A stretch of 15,756 nt of DNA. It comes from PALSA-505 sp035308365 (GTDB taxonomy: Bacteria; Actinomycetota; Actinomycetes; Streptosporangiales; Streptosporangiaceae). Positions 1 to 6,906 of this stretch are shown here, piece by piece. Below the pieces are notes generated by a model. That model had not been told where the DNA came from. It did not search any database and saw nothing but the letters and a program-made list of their open reading frames with translations. Position 1 is the first letter of the stretch. Each line of letters begins with the position of its first letter. A program made the translations under genes and the position numbers. The stretch spans positions 1 through 15,756 of the forward strand of contig DATGGU010000168.1 in assembly GCA_035308365.1 (NCBI GenBank), written 5' to 3'.

Positions 1-261
1 GGTCAGCGGCTTATGGTTGACGGTGGCCGCGACGACGAAGGCATCGTCGTTGTTGGACGCGCCGTAGAACGGCGCGGCCAGTCTGGCCGCGACGTTGCTC
101 GGCATGCTGGCCGGCAGGTACTGCGTGTTGTTGTTGTTCACGGCCGCGGCAAGCGAGGGCAGGAACAGCACCGATGCGACGGCACCGCCGATCCAGACGG
201 CCACGACCAGCCAGCGGAACCTGATGGAGAAGCGTCCGAGCATGGCAAACAGGGACCGCAT
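1..261 (-). CDS. MMPL/RND-family transporter, N-terminal fragment (runs off the left edge)
   Basis: The minus-strand frame starts at ATG 259-261 and stays open to base 1, giving 87 residues. The protein begins MRSLFAMLGRFSIRFRW, then has one hydrophobic segment at about residues 17-36, followed by an extracytoplasmic stretch containing NNNNTQYLP and later APFYGASNNDDAFVV. This N-terminal pattern (short basic cytoplasmic start, one helix, then a periplasmic-type loop with an asparagine/glutamine-rich 'TQYLP' region) is typical of actinobacterial MMPL proteins, which are RND-superfamily exporters of lipids or small molecules. A GGAG Shine-Dalgarno sequence lies about 9 bases before the ATG (GGAGAACCACTTG). 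Most of the protein lies outside the window, so the substrate cannot be judged. Near-palindromes just upstream (292-307 and 315-327) are candidate repressor sites. The MMPL assignment rests only on the N-terminus. Confidence 0.75.
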   Translation of the reverse strand, partial: MRSLFAMLGRFSIRFRWLVVAVWIGGAVASVLFLPSLAAAVNNNNTQYLPASMPSNVAARLAAPFYGASNNDDAFVVAATVNHKPLT

Positions 262-291
262 CAAGTGGTTCTCCGGGGGAGTCCGAGGCGA

Positions 292-307
292 CTGACACGC
301 GCGTCAG
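292..307. promoter_or_regulatory. Near-palindrome upstream of the MMPL gene, candidate operator
   Basis: CTGAC-ACGCGC-GTCAG forms a 16-bp near-palindrome (5-bp perfect arms, GC-rich centre) centred about 38 bases upstream of the MMPL start. MMPL genes are often controlled by TetR-type repressors, which bind palindromes of this size. No regulator gene is visible inside the window, so this is inference from position and symmetry. Confidence 0.35.
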
Positions 308-314
308 GCATGGC

Positions 315-327
315 GTTAAGAGTTAAC
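315..327. promoter_or_regulatory. Perfect short palindrome GTTAA-gag-TTAAC
   Basis: A 13-bp inverted repeat (GTTAA, 3-base spacer, TTAAC) lies in the AT-richer part of the 262-445 gap, upstream of the MMPL gene and downstream of the truncated recombinase. It may be a second operator half or part of the promoter region. Symmetry is the only evidence. Confidence 0.25.
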
Positions 328-445
328 CATAGGTTGTACGCGCTCGCGCCCGAAACAGGACTATCGCCCTTCAACCAGCCAAACAGACAGATATCAGTCG
401 ATCATGACAAGCTGGCGGTGTGCGGCGGCTATCAGGCCACGACAA

Positions 446-1348
446 TCACTTTGACGCCAACCGCATCGTAGGTGCCGCGTGCCCGCGGAGCTGGTGCAGG
501 GTCCAGCCCTTGCCGGCCGGGTCGAGTGGCCGGGTGGCGGCGGTGAACAGCTCGGCGGCGCGGCGATAGGACATCCGCGCCTGGCCGGTGACCGGGCACA
601 CGTCGCGCGCCCGGACGTGCGCTGCGGCCCTGCGGCCGGTGACGAAGACGGGACCGGAGGTCCGCCCGGCCAGCAGCCAGCGCAGGAGCTGGCTGGTCGC
701 CTCCTGCCATTCGATCGGCGTGCCACCGGAACGGGCCCGGTTGCGGGACAGGTCAAGCTGGCCGGCGTCGAGCGCGAGAATCTCCGCGGCCGGCGCGCCC
801 GAATCGTGCAGCAGCCGCCAGAACGTGTGCTCGCGGAGGCTGGCCGGCAGCCGGAAAAGGCGTGCGGCCTGCTCGGCGTCGAGCGGGGGAGCGGTGGCGG
901 GCCCGGTGCGCAGGTGCCGCAGGCCGGCGGTCGGGTCCAGGGTGATCCAGCGTTGGTCCAGCCACCAGCCGGCCGCGCTGCGCAACGCCGACAGCTCGCG
1001 ATTGACCGTTCGCGCGTCGGTTCGCGCGGCCCGGTCCGCCAGCGCGGCGGCCAGCCTGGGGCCGGTCCCGGCGTCATCGAGCAGCGCCAGCGGGACCACC
1101 GGCGGCACCGCACGGCGGCGGGCCGGGCCCGCCGGGACCGGCTTGCCGACCAGCGGCCAGGCCCAGCCGGACAGCGAGATCCGGTAGACCCGGCGGGAGG
1201 CCGGGCTCAGCGCGGCCTGGGCCAGGTACTCATCCACCGCGACCGCGTACTCCACCGGAGCCGGTGCCGGAACAGACGTGGCAGTGACCCGGACGGGCGC
1301 CACAGCCAGTGCGAGCCGTCCAGAAGCCACGAGTTCCTCCCGCGTCAT
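446..1348 (-). CDS. Truncated, probably inactive tyrosine recombinase (site-specific integrase remnant)
   Basis: A 300-residue frame with the layout of an actinobacterial tyrosine recombinase. Residues about 33-150 form a SAM-like core-binding domain (including RTVNRELSALRSAAGWWLDQRW). The start of the catalytic domain follows (FWRLLHDSGAPAAEILALDAGQLDL at about 176-200), and the frame ends with WTLHQLRGHA. The HxxR box is present (H285, R288), but the first catalytic arginine, normally in the 'ARxxEIL' position, is Pro187. The frame stops about 12 residues after the HxxR box, so the conserved late His/Trp and the nucleophilic tyrosine are missing. The neighbouring frames downstream show no recognisable continuation, so this is a truncation rather than a single frameshift. 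The ATG at 1348 has no Shine-Dalgarno sequence; a GTG at 1330, with GGGAGG five bases before it, is the better-supported start. It is a remnant of a mobile element or a domesticated DNA-binding derivative. Confidence 0.7.
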   Translation of the reverse strand: MTREELVASGRLALAVAPVRVTATSVPAPAPVEYAVAVDEYLAQAALSPASRRVYRISLSGWAWPLVGKPVPAGPARRRAVPPVVPLALLDDAGTGPRLAAALADRAARTDARTVNRELSALRSAAGWWLDQRWITLDPTAGLRHLRTGPATAPPLDAEQAARLFRLPASLREHTFWRLLHDSGAPAAEILALDAGQLDLSRNRARSGGTPIEWQEATSQLLRWLLAGRTSGPVFVTGRRAAAHVRARDVCPVTGQARMSYRRAAELFTAATRPLDPAGKGWTLHQLRGHAAPTMRLASK

Positions 1349-1361
1349 AACCGCAGTAAAT
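1349..1361 (+). repeat. Copy 1 of the 13-bp motif AACCGCAGTAAAT
   Basis: AACCGCAGTAAAT lies immediately upstream of the recombinase ATG. It is an exact direct repeat of 1578-1590, and its 11-bp core occurs inverted at 1415-1425. On the minus strand it follows a possible -10 element (TAAGGT, 1364-1369), so it would sit near the transcription start of the recombinase gene. It could be an operator, a recombinase arm site or a duplicated target site. Confidence 0.5.
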
Positions 1362-1382
1362 AAACCTTATCCCAGCAGCCAG

Positions 1383-1399
1383 GTTACCTTCATGGTAAC
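1383..1399. repeat. Inverted repeat GTTACC-ttcat-GGTAAC
   Basis: Six-base perfect arms (1383-1388 and 1394-1399) around a 5-base spacer, in the intergenic region between the divergent recombinase and MFS genes. Its position upstream of the possible recombinase -10 element makes it a candidate operator. No cognate regulator is identified. Confidence 0.3.
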
Positions 1400-1414
1400 G
1401 CCTTGGCCAAACGC

Positions 1415-1425
1415 ATTTACTGCGG
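1415..1425 (-). repeat. Copy 2 (inverted) of the CCGCAGTAAAT motif
   Basis: ATTTACTGCGG on the plus strand is the reverse complement of the 11-bp core CCGCAGTAAAT found at 1351-1361 and 1580-1590. The three copies lie within 242 bp and nowhere else that I noticed in the window. Confidence 0.5.
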
Positions 1426-1577
1426 CAAAACCCGGATACTCTCCGTCCCCCGTGACTAGGTGTTGAGCTGCGAGTTTGCCTTTTTCGTTAAATATTTGAC
1501 ATGGTTACTACATGCATGTGAATTGGCGTGCACGGGCAATTGACCACAGTAAGTCAGTGGCTCGGTATTGGTATTCC

Positions 1578-1590
1578 AACCGCAGTAAAT
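1578..1590 (+). repeat. Copy 3 of the 13-bp motif AACCGCAGTAAAT
   Basis: Exact repeat of 1349-1361, on the far side of the intergenic region and just downstream of TATT-type hexamers (1566-1575) that could serve as a -10 for the MFS gene. Its placement relative to the MFS gene mirrors that of copy 1 relative to the recombinase gene. Confidence 0.5.
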
Positions 1591-1697
1591 GGACGCTTCA
1601 GGGTGGGCCAGCCGTTGGCGCGGACGACGAGCCTGCCGCGCAGAAGCCGCCGGCCGGGCGGGCCACGGCCCGGGGCTCGGTCCAGGGGAAGTTCGCT

Positions 1698-2933
1698 GTG
1701 CTGGCCGGGCGCAACTTCCGGCGGTTCTACCTCGGTTATGCGACCTCGCTGCTCGGCACCGCGATGTCGTCGGTCGCGATCGCCTTCGCAGTCCTCGAAA
1801 GCGGCGGGACGGCGACCGGCCTCGGTGTGGTCTTCGCCGCGAACATCGTCCCCATGGTGGCGTTCCTGCTCGGCGGCGGCGTCATAGCCGACCGGCTGGG
1901 CCGCCGCCCGGTGATGCTGGCCGCCGACCTGACCCGTTGCCTGGCCCAGGGCACGCTGGCCGCCGCGCTCATCATCGGCCGGCCGCAGCTCTGGGTGTTC
2001 GTCGTGGCGGCCTTCGTGGTCGGCGGCGGCAACGCGTTCTTCCAGCCGGCCCTGTCCGGGCTCACCGTGCAGCTCGCGCCGCGCGACCGGCTCGGAGACG
2101 CGAACGCGCTGTTCGCCATGGCCGATCCCGCCGCCAGGGTCGCCGGGCCCGCGCTCGCCGGGGTGCTGATCGCGGCCGCCTCACCGGCCACCGTGATCGC
2201 GGTGGACGCCGGGTCCTACGCGGTCAGCGCGCTCGCGCTCAGCCTGCTCAGGTTCCCTGCGGCCGGCCTCCACGGCGCGCGGGCTCCGTCGCTGCTCCGC
2301 GAGCTGCGCGAGGGCTGGGCCGAGTTCACCGCCCACACCTGGCTCTGGGCGCAGACGGTCCAATTCGCGCTGTTCAACCTGATCACCTGGGGACCGTACC
2401 TGGTGCTCGGGCCGGTACTGGCGCGCCAGTATCTCGGCGGTCCCCGGGCCTGGGGCGCGATCATGGCCTGCTATGGCGGCGGCGCGATCCTCGGCGGCCT
2501 GCTGGCGCTGGGCCGCAGGCCCCGGCGGCCGCTGCTGGTGAACACCCTGACCACCTTCGGGTTCGCGCTGCCGCCGCTGGCGCTGGCCCTGCACCTGCCA
2601 CTGGCCGGGGTTGCCACCGGCGCCCTGCTGGCCGGGCTGGGCTCGGCGTTCGGCGGCGCCATCTCGACGACCGTGATCCAGCAGCGGGTACCGCCGGACG
2701 CCCTGGCGCGGGTGGGGGCGTTCAACATGGTTGGCGCATTCGCGTTCGGGCCCATCGCCTTCACCGCGGCGGGCCCGGTGGCCGCCGTCCTGGGCGCCAG
2801 GACGGTCCTGGGCTTCGGCGCCGCCTGGGCGGCCCTCGGCACCGCCGCTGTCCTCGCCGTCCCCAGCGTCCGCCGGGTCACCTGGCTGACCAGGCCGGTC
2901 AGCCCTGGCGAGACCGGAAGGCCGCCGTCTTGA
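1698..2933 (+). CDS. MFS transporter, probable drug/siderophore-type exporter (MFS_3 / DHA3-like)
   Basis: A polytopic membrane protein of 411 residues with about 11-12 hydrophobic segments. The N-terminus has the classic motif NFRRFYLGYATSLLGTAM, and the loop after helix 2 carries the MFS motif A variant ADRLGRRPVM. The repeated AFVVGGGNAFFQPAL and DANALFAMADPAARVAGPALAG segments resemble proton-coupled exporters of the EntS/tetracycline-efflux type, so it likely exports a small molecule from the cytoplasm. I chose GTG 1698 because AGGGGAAG lies six bases before it and the family core begins there. The frame is open back to ATG 1512, and GTG 1557 is another option; codons before about 1600 look non-coding. 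The last 35 bases overlap the convergent CGNR gene. Substrate unknown. Confidence 0.85.
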   Translation: MLAGRNFRRFYLGYATSLLGTAMSSVAIAFAVLESGGTATGLGVVFAANIVPMVAFLLGGGVIADRLGRRPVMLAADLTRCLAQGTLAAALIIGRPQLWVFVVAAFVVGGGNAFFQPALSGLTVQLAPRDRLGDANALFAMADPAARVAGPALAGVLIAAASPATVIAVDAGSYAVSALALSLLRFPAAGLHGARAPSLLRELREGWAEFTAHTWLWAQTVQFALFNLITWGPYLVLGPVLARQYLGGPRAWGAIMACYGGGAILGGLLALGRRPRRPLLVNTLTTFGFALPPLALALHLPLAGVATGALLAGLGSAFGGAISTTVIQQRVPPDALARVGAFNMVGAFAFGPIAFTAAGPVAAVLGARTVLGFGAAWAALGTAAVLAVPSVRRVTWLTRPVSPGETGRPPS

Positions 2934-3468
2934 CCCGGTTCTGGCAGGTCGTGGAGCAGAACCGCCGGGTGCCGTTGCGTGAGGTGTCCACGTAGGCCCG
3001 GTCGCAATGCGGCGCCGTGCACAGGCCCAGCCTGCCGCGGTCGTCGGTACCGAGCACGACGGCCAGCCCGGTCGCGCAGCCCGCCGCCCAGCCGTTGGCC
3101 AGCGTGTTCTGCGCGCCGTGGAAGTGCAGGTGCCAGCCCTCCCCGTCGTGATTGTCCAGGGACGGCCGCGCTCCGGTCCCGGCGAGCAGCTTGTTGACCT
3201 GCAGCGCCGCCAGGTCCACGTCGCCAGCGGCGACGGCCTCGAAGACCGCGCGCAGCTCGGCCGCGACCGCCCGCAGCTCTTCGGCGTCCGCGCGCGGAAC
3301 GTCCGGGGTACGCGGGCTGGCCGCGCGCAGCACGGCGGTGACCGCCGCGGGCAGCCGATCGTCGCCGGGCGGCAGGTAGCGACGGCCATGCACCTCCCCT
3401 GGGGTGAGGGCGTTGACCAGGCCCACCGCGACCGCCACGACCGTGTCCAGGTGACTGCTGAATCTCAC
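2899..3468 (-). CDS. CGNR zinc-finger (ABATE-domain) protein, probable transcriptional regulator
   Basis: A 189-residue protein. Residues 1-140 match the stress-induced N-terminal ABATE region (start SSHLDTVVAVAVGLVNALTPG; LHFHGAQNTLANGWAAGCATGLAVVL in the middle). The C-terminus is a zinc-binding CGNR finger with C150, C155, C171 and C175 (CX4C-X15-CX3C), followed by QNRVKTAAFR; the signature here is CQNR rather than CGNR. The family is thought to bind nucleic acid and regulate neighbouring genes; direct evidence is sparse. It starts at GTG 3466-3468 with only a distant AGGAT, so it may be leaderless. It converges on the MFS gene with a 35-bp overlap and diverges from the methyltransferase gene. 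An 8-bp inverted repeat (CAGTTACA/TGTAACTG) lies just before its start, suggesting autoregulation. Confidence 0.85.
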   Translation of the reverse strand: MRFSSHLDTVVAVAVGLVNALTPGEVHGRRYLPPGDDRLPAAVTAVLRAASPRTPDVPRADAEELRAVAAELRAVFEAVAAGDVDLAALQVNKLLAGTGARPSLDNHDGEGWHLHFHGAQNTLANGWAAGCATGLAVVLGTDDRGRLGLCTAPHCDRAYVDTSRNGTRRFCSTTCQNRVKTAAFRSRQG

Positions 3469-3473
3469 TTGAC

Positions 3474-3505
3474 CAGTTACATCCTCGGCATCTAGCGTGT
3501 AACTG
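3474..3505. promoter_or_regulatory. Inverted repeat CAGTTACA...TGTAACTG, candidate operator
   Basis: Perfect 8-bp arms (3474-3481 and 3498-3505) separated by 16 bases, six bases upstream of the CGNR start codon and in the 88-bp gap shared with the divergent methyltransferase gene. A -10-like TATGAT lies on the minus strand (3511-3516). A repressor bound here could control both genes. Inference from symmetry and position. Confidence 0.4.
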
Positions 3506-3556
3506 CCGAAATCATACTAGACAGTCACCCGACGCGCCCGAAGAAGGAGAAACGGC

Positions 3557-4339
3557 ATGCCGCAGCTCGACCGTGATGCCGCCAGGGAGTGGATCCGCCG
3601 CTGGGACCTCCAGCAGGAAGACCACCTGCCCGACCGCGAAGAAAGGTTCACCGCGCTGATCGACGCGGTACAGGACGGGACCGGGCGGCCCGACCCGCTG
3701 ATCGTCGACCTGGGCTGCGGCCCTGGCTCGCTCTCGGTCCGCCTGCTGGAGCGGGTTCCAGATGCCACCATCGTCGCCGTGGACGCCGACCCGGTGATGC
3801 TCGCGCTCGCCCAGGCCGCCTACGGCGGCACCGGCGGGCTCAGGTTCGCCTCGGCCGACCTGCGTGCGCCCGGCTGGTCCGCCAAACTGGAGCTGGACCG
3901 GGCCGCGGACGCGGCGGTCAGCACCACCGCGCTGCACTGGCTGAGCCCGGATGACCTGCGGGCCATGTACGCCGAGCTGGCCCGGGTGCTGCGGCCCGGC
4001 GGCCTGCTGCTCAACGGTGACCACCTCGGCGTGGACGAGTCGGCCTCGCCGGTCCTGGCCAAGCTGAGCGAGGCCCTGCTCAAGCGCGAGGATCGGCGCC
4101 GCTTCCCGGACGGGCACACCGAAAGCTGGACCGGCTGGTGGGACGCCATCGCCGCCGAACCGGCCCTGGCCGGCCCGGTCGCCGAACGGGAAGCCTGGCG
4201 GCATCACGCCGACCATCACGGCTGGGCCTCCCGGCTGCTGGCCACCCACGTCGACGCCCTGCTCGCGGCCGGGTTCACCGAGGCCGGCACCCTTTGGCAG
4301 CGCGGGGAGAACCGCCTGCTGTGCGCGGTCAGAGGCTGA
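3557..4339 (+). CDS. Class I SAM-dependent methyltransferase
   Basis: A 260-residue Rossmann-fold methyltransferase. Motif I is IVDLGCGPGS (residues 49-58). The acidic residue that binds the SAM ribose is in VAVDADPVML (about 74-82), motif II/III equivalents are FASADLRAPGW and AAVSTTALHWL, and ELARVLRPGGLLLNGDHL is the usual post-motif strand. The N-terminus (REWIRRWDLQQEDHLPDREERF) is typical of the 'methyltransferase domain 25/11' type small-molecule enzymes in actinomycetes. An AAGGAG ribosome binding site precedes the ATG by 8 bases. It is divergent from the CGNR regulator and separated by 156 bp from thiI, so probably a separate unit. The substrate cannot be predicted from sequence; co-location with an exporter hints at a small xenobiotic or metabolite. 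Confidence 0.88.
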   Translation: MPQLDRDAAREWIRRWDLQQEDHLPDREERFTALIDAVQDGTGRPDPLIVDLGCGPGSLSVRLLERVPDATIVAVDADPVMLALAQAAYGGTGGLRFASADLRAPGWSAKLELDRAADAAVSTTALHWLSPDDLRAMYAELARVLRPGGLLLNGDHLGVDESASPVLAKLSEALLKREDRRRFPDGHTESWTGWWDAIAAEPALAGPVAEREAWRHHADHHGWASRLLATHVDALLAAGFTEAGTLWQRGENRLLCAVRG

Positions 4340-4420
4340 GGCACCCGTTGACGCGGGAACACCCTCGCCCGGTCCGGCTGGCCGTGACTTCGCCGGGCAA
4401 CGCCAGCACCCGTTGTATAG

Positions 4421-4483
4421 AGTTTGCCCCTCGGCGCCGGCACGTAATGCCAGGAACCAAACACTCCCGGATGCTGGCAAACT
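4421..4483 (+). repeat. Inverted repeat AGTTTGCC...GGCAAACT abutting the thiI ribosome binding site
   Basis: Perfect 8-bp arms at 4421-4428 and 4476-4483 with 47 bases between them. The right arm ends directly before the GAGG (4484-4487) used by thiI, and the left arm follows a possible -10 element TATAGA (4416-4421). If the transcript starts upstream, pairing would place a stem against the ribosome binding site. I see no known riboswitch consensus here. Confidence 0.3.
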
Positions 4484-4495
4484 GAGGATGTGTCC

Positions 4496-5749
4496 GTGAC
4501 CTACTCCCTTGATGCCTCGCCGGGCCCCGCAGGCCAGCCAGGCCCCGCGCTGGGGGAGCCGTGTGTGCTGCTCAAGCTCGGCGAGATCGTGCTCAAGGGA
4601 CGGAACAGGCAGCAGTTCGAGAAGCTCCTGCACACCAACATCCGCGGTGCCGTCCGGGACATGAAGATCTCGTTGCGGGTGTGGCAGCGCGAAGGCGTCA
4701 TCCTGCTCCGCATCGAGGACGATCCGGGCGAGGCAGGCACCCGGGCAGAGCGCGAGGCCAGGATCCGGGCCCTGGCCGAGCGGATGCGCGACGTCCCCGG
4801 CATCGTCCGGGTCTGCCCGGCGCTGCGGGTCGCCAAGGACCCCGAGGCCGCCGTGGCTGCCGCCATCGAGCTGACCAGGGACAAGCCGGGCGCTTTCGCG
4901 GTGCGCCCGAGGCGCCGGGACAAGCGCTTCCCGCTCCGTTCGTCGGAGATAGCCATACTTGTCGGGCGGCGTATCCAGCAGGCGCACGGCTACCCGGTCA
5001 ACCTGAGCAACCCGGACACGACGGTGTTCGTCGAGGTGGACCAGCAGGAGGTGTTCGTATACACCGAGGGCCTGCCCGGGCAGGGCGGGCTCCCGGTGGG
5101 CATGAGCGGCCGGGGCCTGGTCCTCATGTCCGGCGGCATCGACTCGCCGGTGGCCGCCTACCGGATGATCCGGCGCGGCCTGCGCTGCGACTTCCTGCAC
5201 TTCTCCGGGATGCCGCTGACCGGCCCGGAGTCGGTGTACAAGGCATACGCACTGGTCCGCGGCCTGGACAGATTCCAGGGCCGGTCACGGCTGTTCGTCG
5301 TGGCGTTCGGCAAGGCGCAGCAGAAGCTCGCCTCGTCCGGCGCGAGCAGGCTGCAGATCGTCGCGCAGCGGCGGCTCATGCTGGCCACGGGCGAGATCCT
5401 GGCCCGGCGTCTGCACGCCTCCGCGCTGGTCACCGGCGATTCGCTGGGCCAGGTGAGCAGCCAGACGCTGACCAACATCATCGCGCTGGATGACGCCGCC
5501 AGCCTGCCGATCCTGCGCCCGCTGATCGGCTGGGACAAGACCGAGATCATGGCCGAGGCGCGGCAGATCGGCACGCTGAGCATCTCCGAACTGCCCGACC
5601 AGGACTGCTGCACCCTGCTTACCCCCCGGCGGGTGGAGACCAGGGCTCGCATCGACGACCTGCACAAGATCGAGCACCGGCTGGACGCCGGCGACCTCGC
5701 CGAGGAACTGGCCGCCGCCGCGCAGGAGTACCGGCTGGAGCAGCGCTAA
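4496..5749 (+). CDS. thiI: tRNA uracil 4-sulfurtransferase (4-thiouridine synthase)
   Basis: ThiI transfers sulfur to uridine 8 of tRNAs and, in many bacteria, also supplies sulfur for thiamine thiazole synthesis. The N-terminal ferredoxin-like/THUMP region begins CVLLKLGEIVLKGRNRQQFEKLLHTNI and runs through FAVRPRRRDKRFPLRSSEIAILVG. The adenylating domain has the PP-loop LVLMSGGIDSPVAAYRMI and the later LVTGDSLGQVSSQTLTNI. The C-terminal part has DQDCCTLLTPRRVETR. At about 417 residues it is the short form without the C-terminal rhodanese domain of E. coli ThiI, so sulfur must come directly from a cysteine desulfurase or another donor. I chose GTG 4496, as AGGA (4485-4488) is seven bases before it; GTG 4490 is in frame but too close to that site. 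Convergent with the DAHP synthase gene. Confidence 0.95.
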   Translation: MTYSLDASPGPAGQPGPALGEPCVLLKLGEIVLKGRNRQQFEKLLHTNIRGAVRDMKISLRVWQREGVILLRIEDDPGEAGTRAEREARIRALAERMRDVPGIVRVCPALRVAKDPEAAVAAAIELTRDKPGAFAVRPRRRDKRFPLRSSEIAILVGRRIQQAHGYPVNLSNPDTTVFVEVDQQEVFVYTEGLPGQGGLPVGMSGRGLVLMSGGIDSPVAAYRMIRRGLRCDFLHFSGMPLTGPESVYKAYALVRGLDRFQGRSRLFVVAFGKAQQKLASSGASRLQIVAQRRLMLATGEILARRLHASALVTGDSLGQVSSQTLTNIIALDDAASLPILRPLIGWDKTEIMAEARQIGTLSISELPDQDCCTLLTPRRVETRARIDDLHKIEHRLDAGDLAEELAAAAQEYRLEQR

Positions 5750-5841
5750 CTCCCAGCTCCTGACCCAGCAGTGCTACTCCCGGCTCCCGGCCCGGTCGAT
5801 GTGACGTTGCCGGGGTTGGGGACGCGGACGATGGGTGCTGC

Positions 5842-6906
5842 TTATCTTGCGACCGGTTCGGGCTGGGCGACGGCGGTTACCGCCGGGGCAGGGGTCAGCG
5901 TCCGGCCGACCAGGGGCGGCAGGTTCACCGCCACGCTGGCGAGTTCCCGCATGTCCGCGTGCATCAGCGCCTGCGGGCCATCGCACAGCGCGCTCTCCGG
6001 ATGCGGGTGCACGTCGATGATGATGCCGTCGGCGCCGACCGCGATCGCCGCCCGCGACAGCGGCAGCACCAGGTCCCGGCGCCCGCCGGAGTGTGAGGGG
6101 TCGACGATGACCGGCAGGTGCGAGAGCTGCTGGGCCACCGGGACCGCGCTGATGTCCAGCGTGTTGCGGGTGGCCTTCTCGAACGTGCGGATGCCCCGCT
6201 CGCACAGCACGATCTGCAGGTTGCCGCGCTGCGCGATGTACTCGGCGGCCATCAGCCATTCCTCGATGGCCGCGTTCATCCCGCGCTTCAGCATGACCGG
6301 CTTGCCCGCGGCGCCGACCGCCTGCAGCAGCGGGAAGTTCTGCATGTTCCTGGTGCCGACCTGGAGCATGTCGGCGTACTCGCTGACCAGGTCGACGTCG
6401 GACGGGGCGATCACCTCGGTCACGATCGGCAGTCCGGTCTCCGACCGTACATCGGCCAGGATCTTAAGGCCGTCCTCGCCCAGCCCCTGGAAGGCGTAGG
6501 GCGAGGTCCGCGGCTTGAACGCCCCGCCGCGCAGCAGCGATGCCCCGCCCGCCCGGGCCATCCGCGCCGCGGCCAGGGTCTGCTCGGGTGTCTCGACCGC
6601 GCACGGCCCGGCGATGACCGTGAGCGTGTCCGGGCCGATCGGCACGCCGCGCACCCGGATCACCGAACGCTCGCGGTGATGCTCCCTGCTGACCAGCTTG
6701 TACGGCACCGAGATCCGCACGACGTCGCTGACCCCCGGCATCCCGCGCAGGTTCAGCGTGCCGAACTGCTCGACGTCCCCGACCAGGCCGACGATCGTCC
6801 GCGACACCCCGCGGCTCACGAACGCGTCGCCGCCCGCCGTGCGGACCAGGTCAACGACCGATTCGATGTCTTCCTCGCTGGCCTCAGCGGCCATCACCAC
6901 GACCAT
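5842..6906 (-). CDS. aroF: 3-deoxy-7-phosphoheptulonate synthase (DAHP synthase), type I-beta with N-terminal regulatory domain
   Basis: Catalyses the first step of the shikimate pathway, joining phosphoenolpyruvate and erythrose 4-phosphate. The 354 residues align by eye along nearly their whole length with the Thermotoga-type enzyme. Residues 1-75 form the ferredoxin-like domain (MVVVMAAEASEEDI... PYKLVSREHH) that mediates tyrosine/phenylalanine feedback inhibition in that enzyme. The barrel carries VIAGPCAVE with metal-ligand Cys102, LLRGGAFKPRTSPYAFQG, GTRNMQNF, VMLKRG, CERGIRTFEKATRNTLD, VDPSHSGGRRD and GIIIDVHPHPE. AAGGAG lies eight bases before the ATG. About 25 bases upstream is a Rho-independent hairpin preceded by an aromatic-rich leader peptide, so expression is probably attenuated. 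In M. tuberculosis the DAHP synthase near pknL is a different class (type II), so the gene family at this place differs. The symbol aroF is conventional; aroG or aroH would be equally acceptable. Confidence 0.96.
   Translation of the reverse strand: MVVVMAAEASEEDIESVVDLVRTAGGDAFVSRGVSRTIVGLVGDVEQFGTLNLRGMPGVSDVVRISVPYKLVSREHHRERSVIRVRGVPIGPDTLTVIAGPCAVETPEQTLAAARMARAGGASLLRGGAFKPRTSPYAFQGLGEDGLKILADVRSETGLPIVTEVIAPSDVDLVSEYADMLQVGTRNMQNFPLLQAVGAAGKPVMLKRGMNAAIEEWLMAAEYIAQRGNLQIVLCERGIRTFEKATRNTLDISAVPVAQQLSHLPVIVDPSHSGGRRDLVLPLSRAAIAVGADGIIIDVHPHPESALCDGPQALMHADMRELASVAVNLPPLVGRTLTPAPAVTAVAQPEPVAR

Noticed and set aside
479..1363. A 294-codon plus-strand frame opposite the recombinase remnant
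   Set aside because: Arg/Gly/Ala/Gln-rich with no domain; the minus-strand frame has clear recombinase sequence.
1512..1697. N-terminal extension of the MFS protein from ATG 1512
   Set aside because: No ribosome binding site, lower-GC codons up to about 1600, and the MFS core starts right after GTG 1698, which has a purine-rich site. The part after 1600 has G/C-rich third positions, so a start near 1557 is still possible.
4340..4495. TPP riboswitch before thiI
   Set aside because: thiI can be linked to thiamine, but the conserved TPP-box sequences and folded core are not visible.
3512..5200. A very long open frame on the minus strand opposite the methyltransferase and thiI genes (562 codons)
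   Set aside because: It is antisense to two well-identified genes, spans their intergenic gap, and its composition (Gly/Arg/Pro/Gln-rich, no domain) is what a GC-rich complement produces.
5750..5841. CCCGGC...GCCGGG pairing as a bidirectional terminator between thiI and aroF
   Set aside because: Only a 6-bp stem with a 24-base loop and no U-tract; too weak to list although a terminator is expected here.
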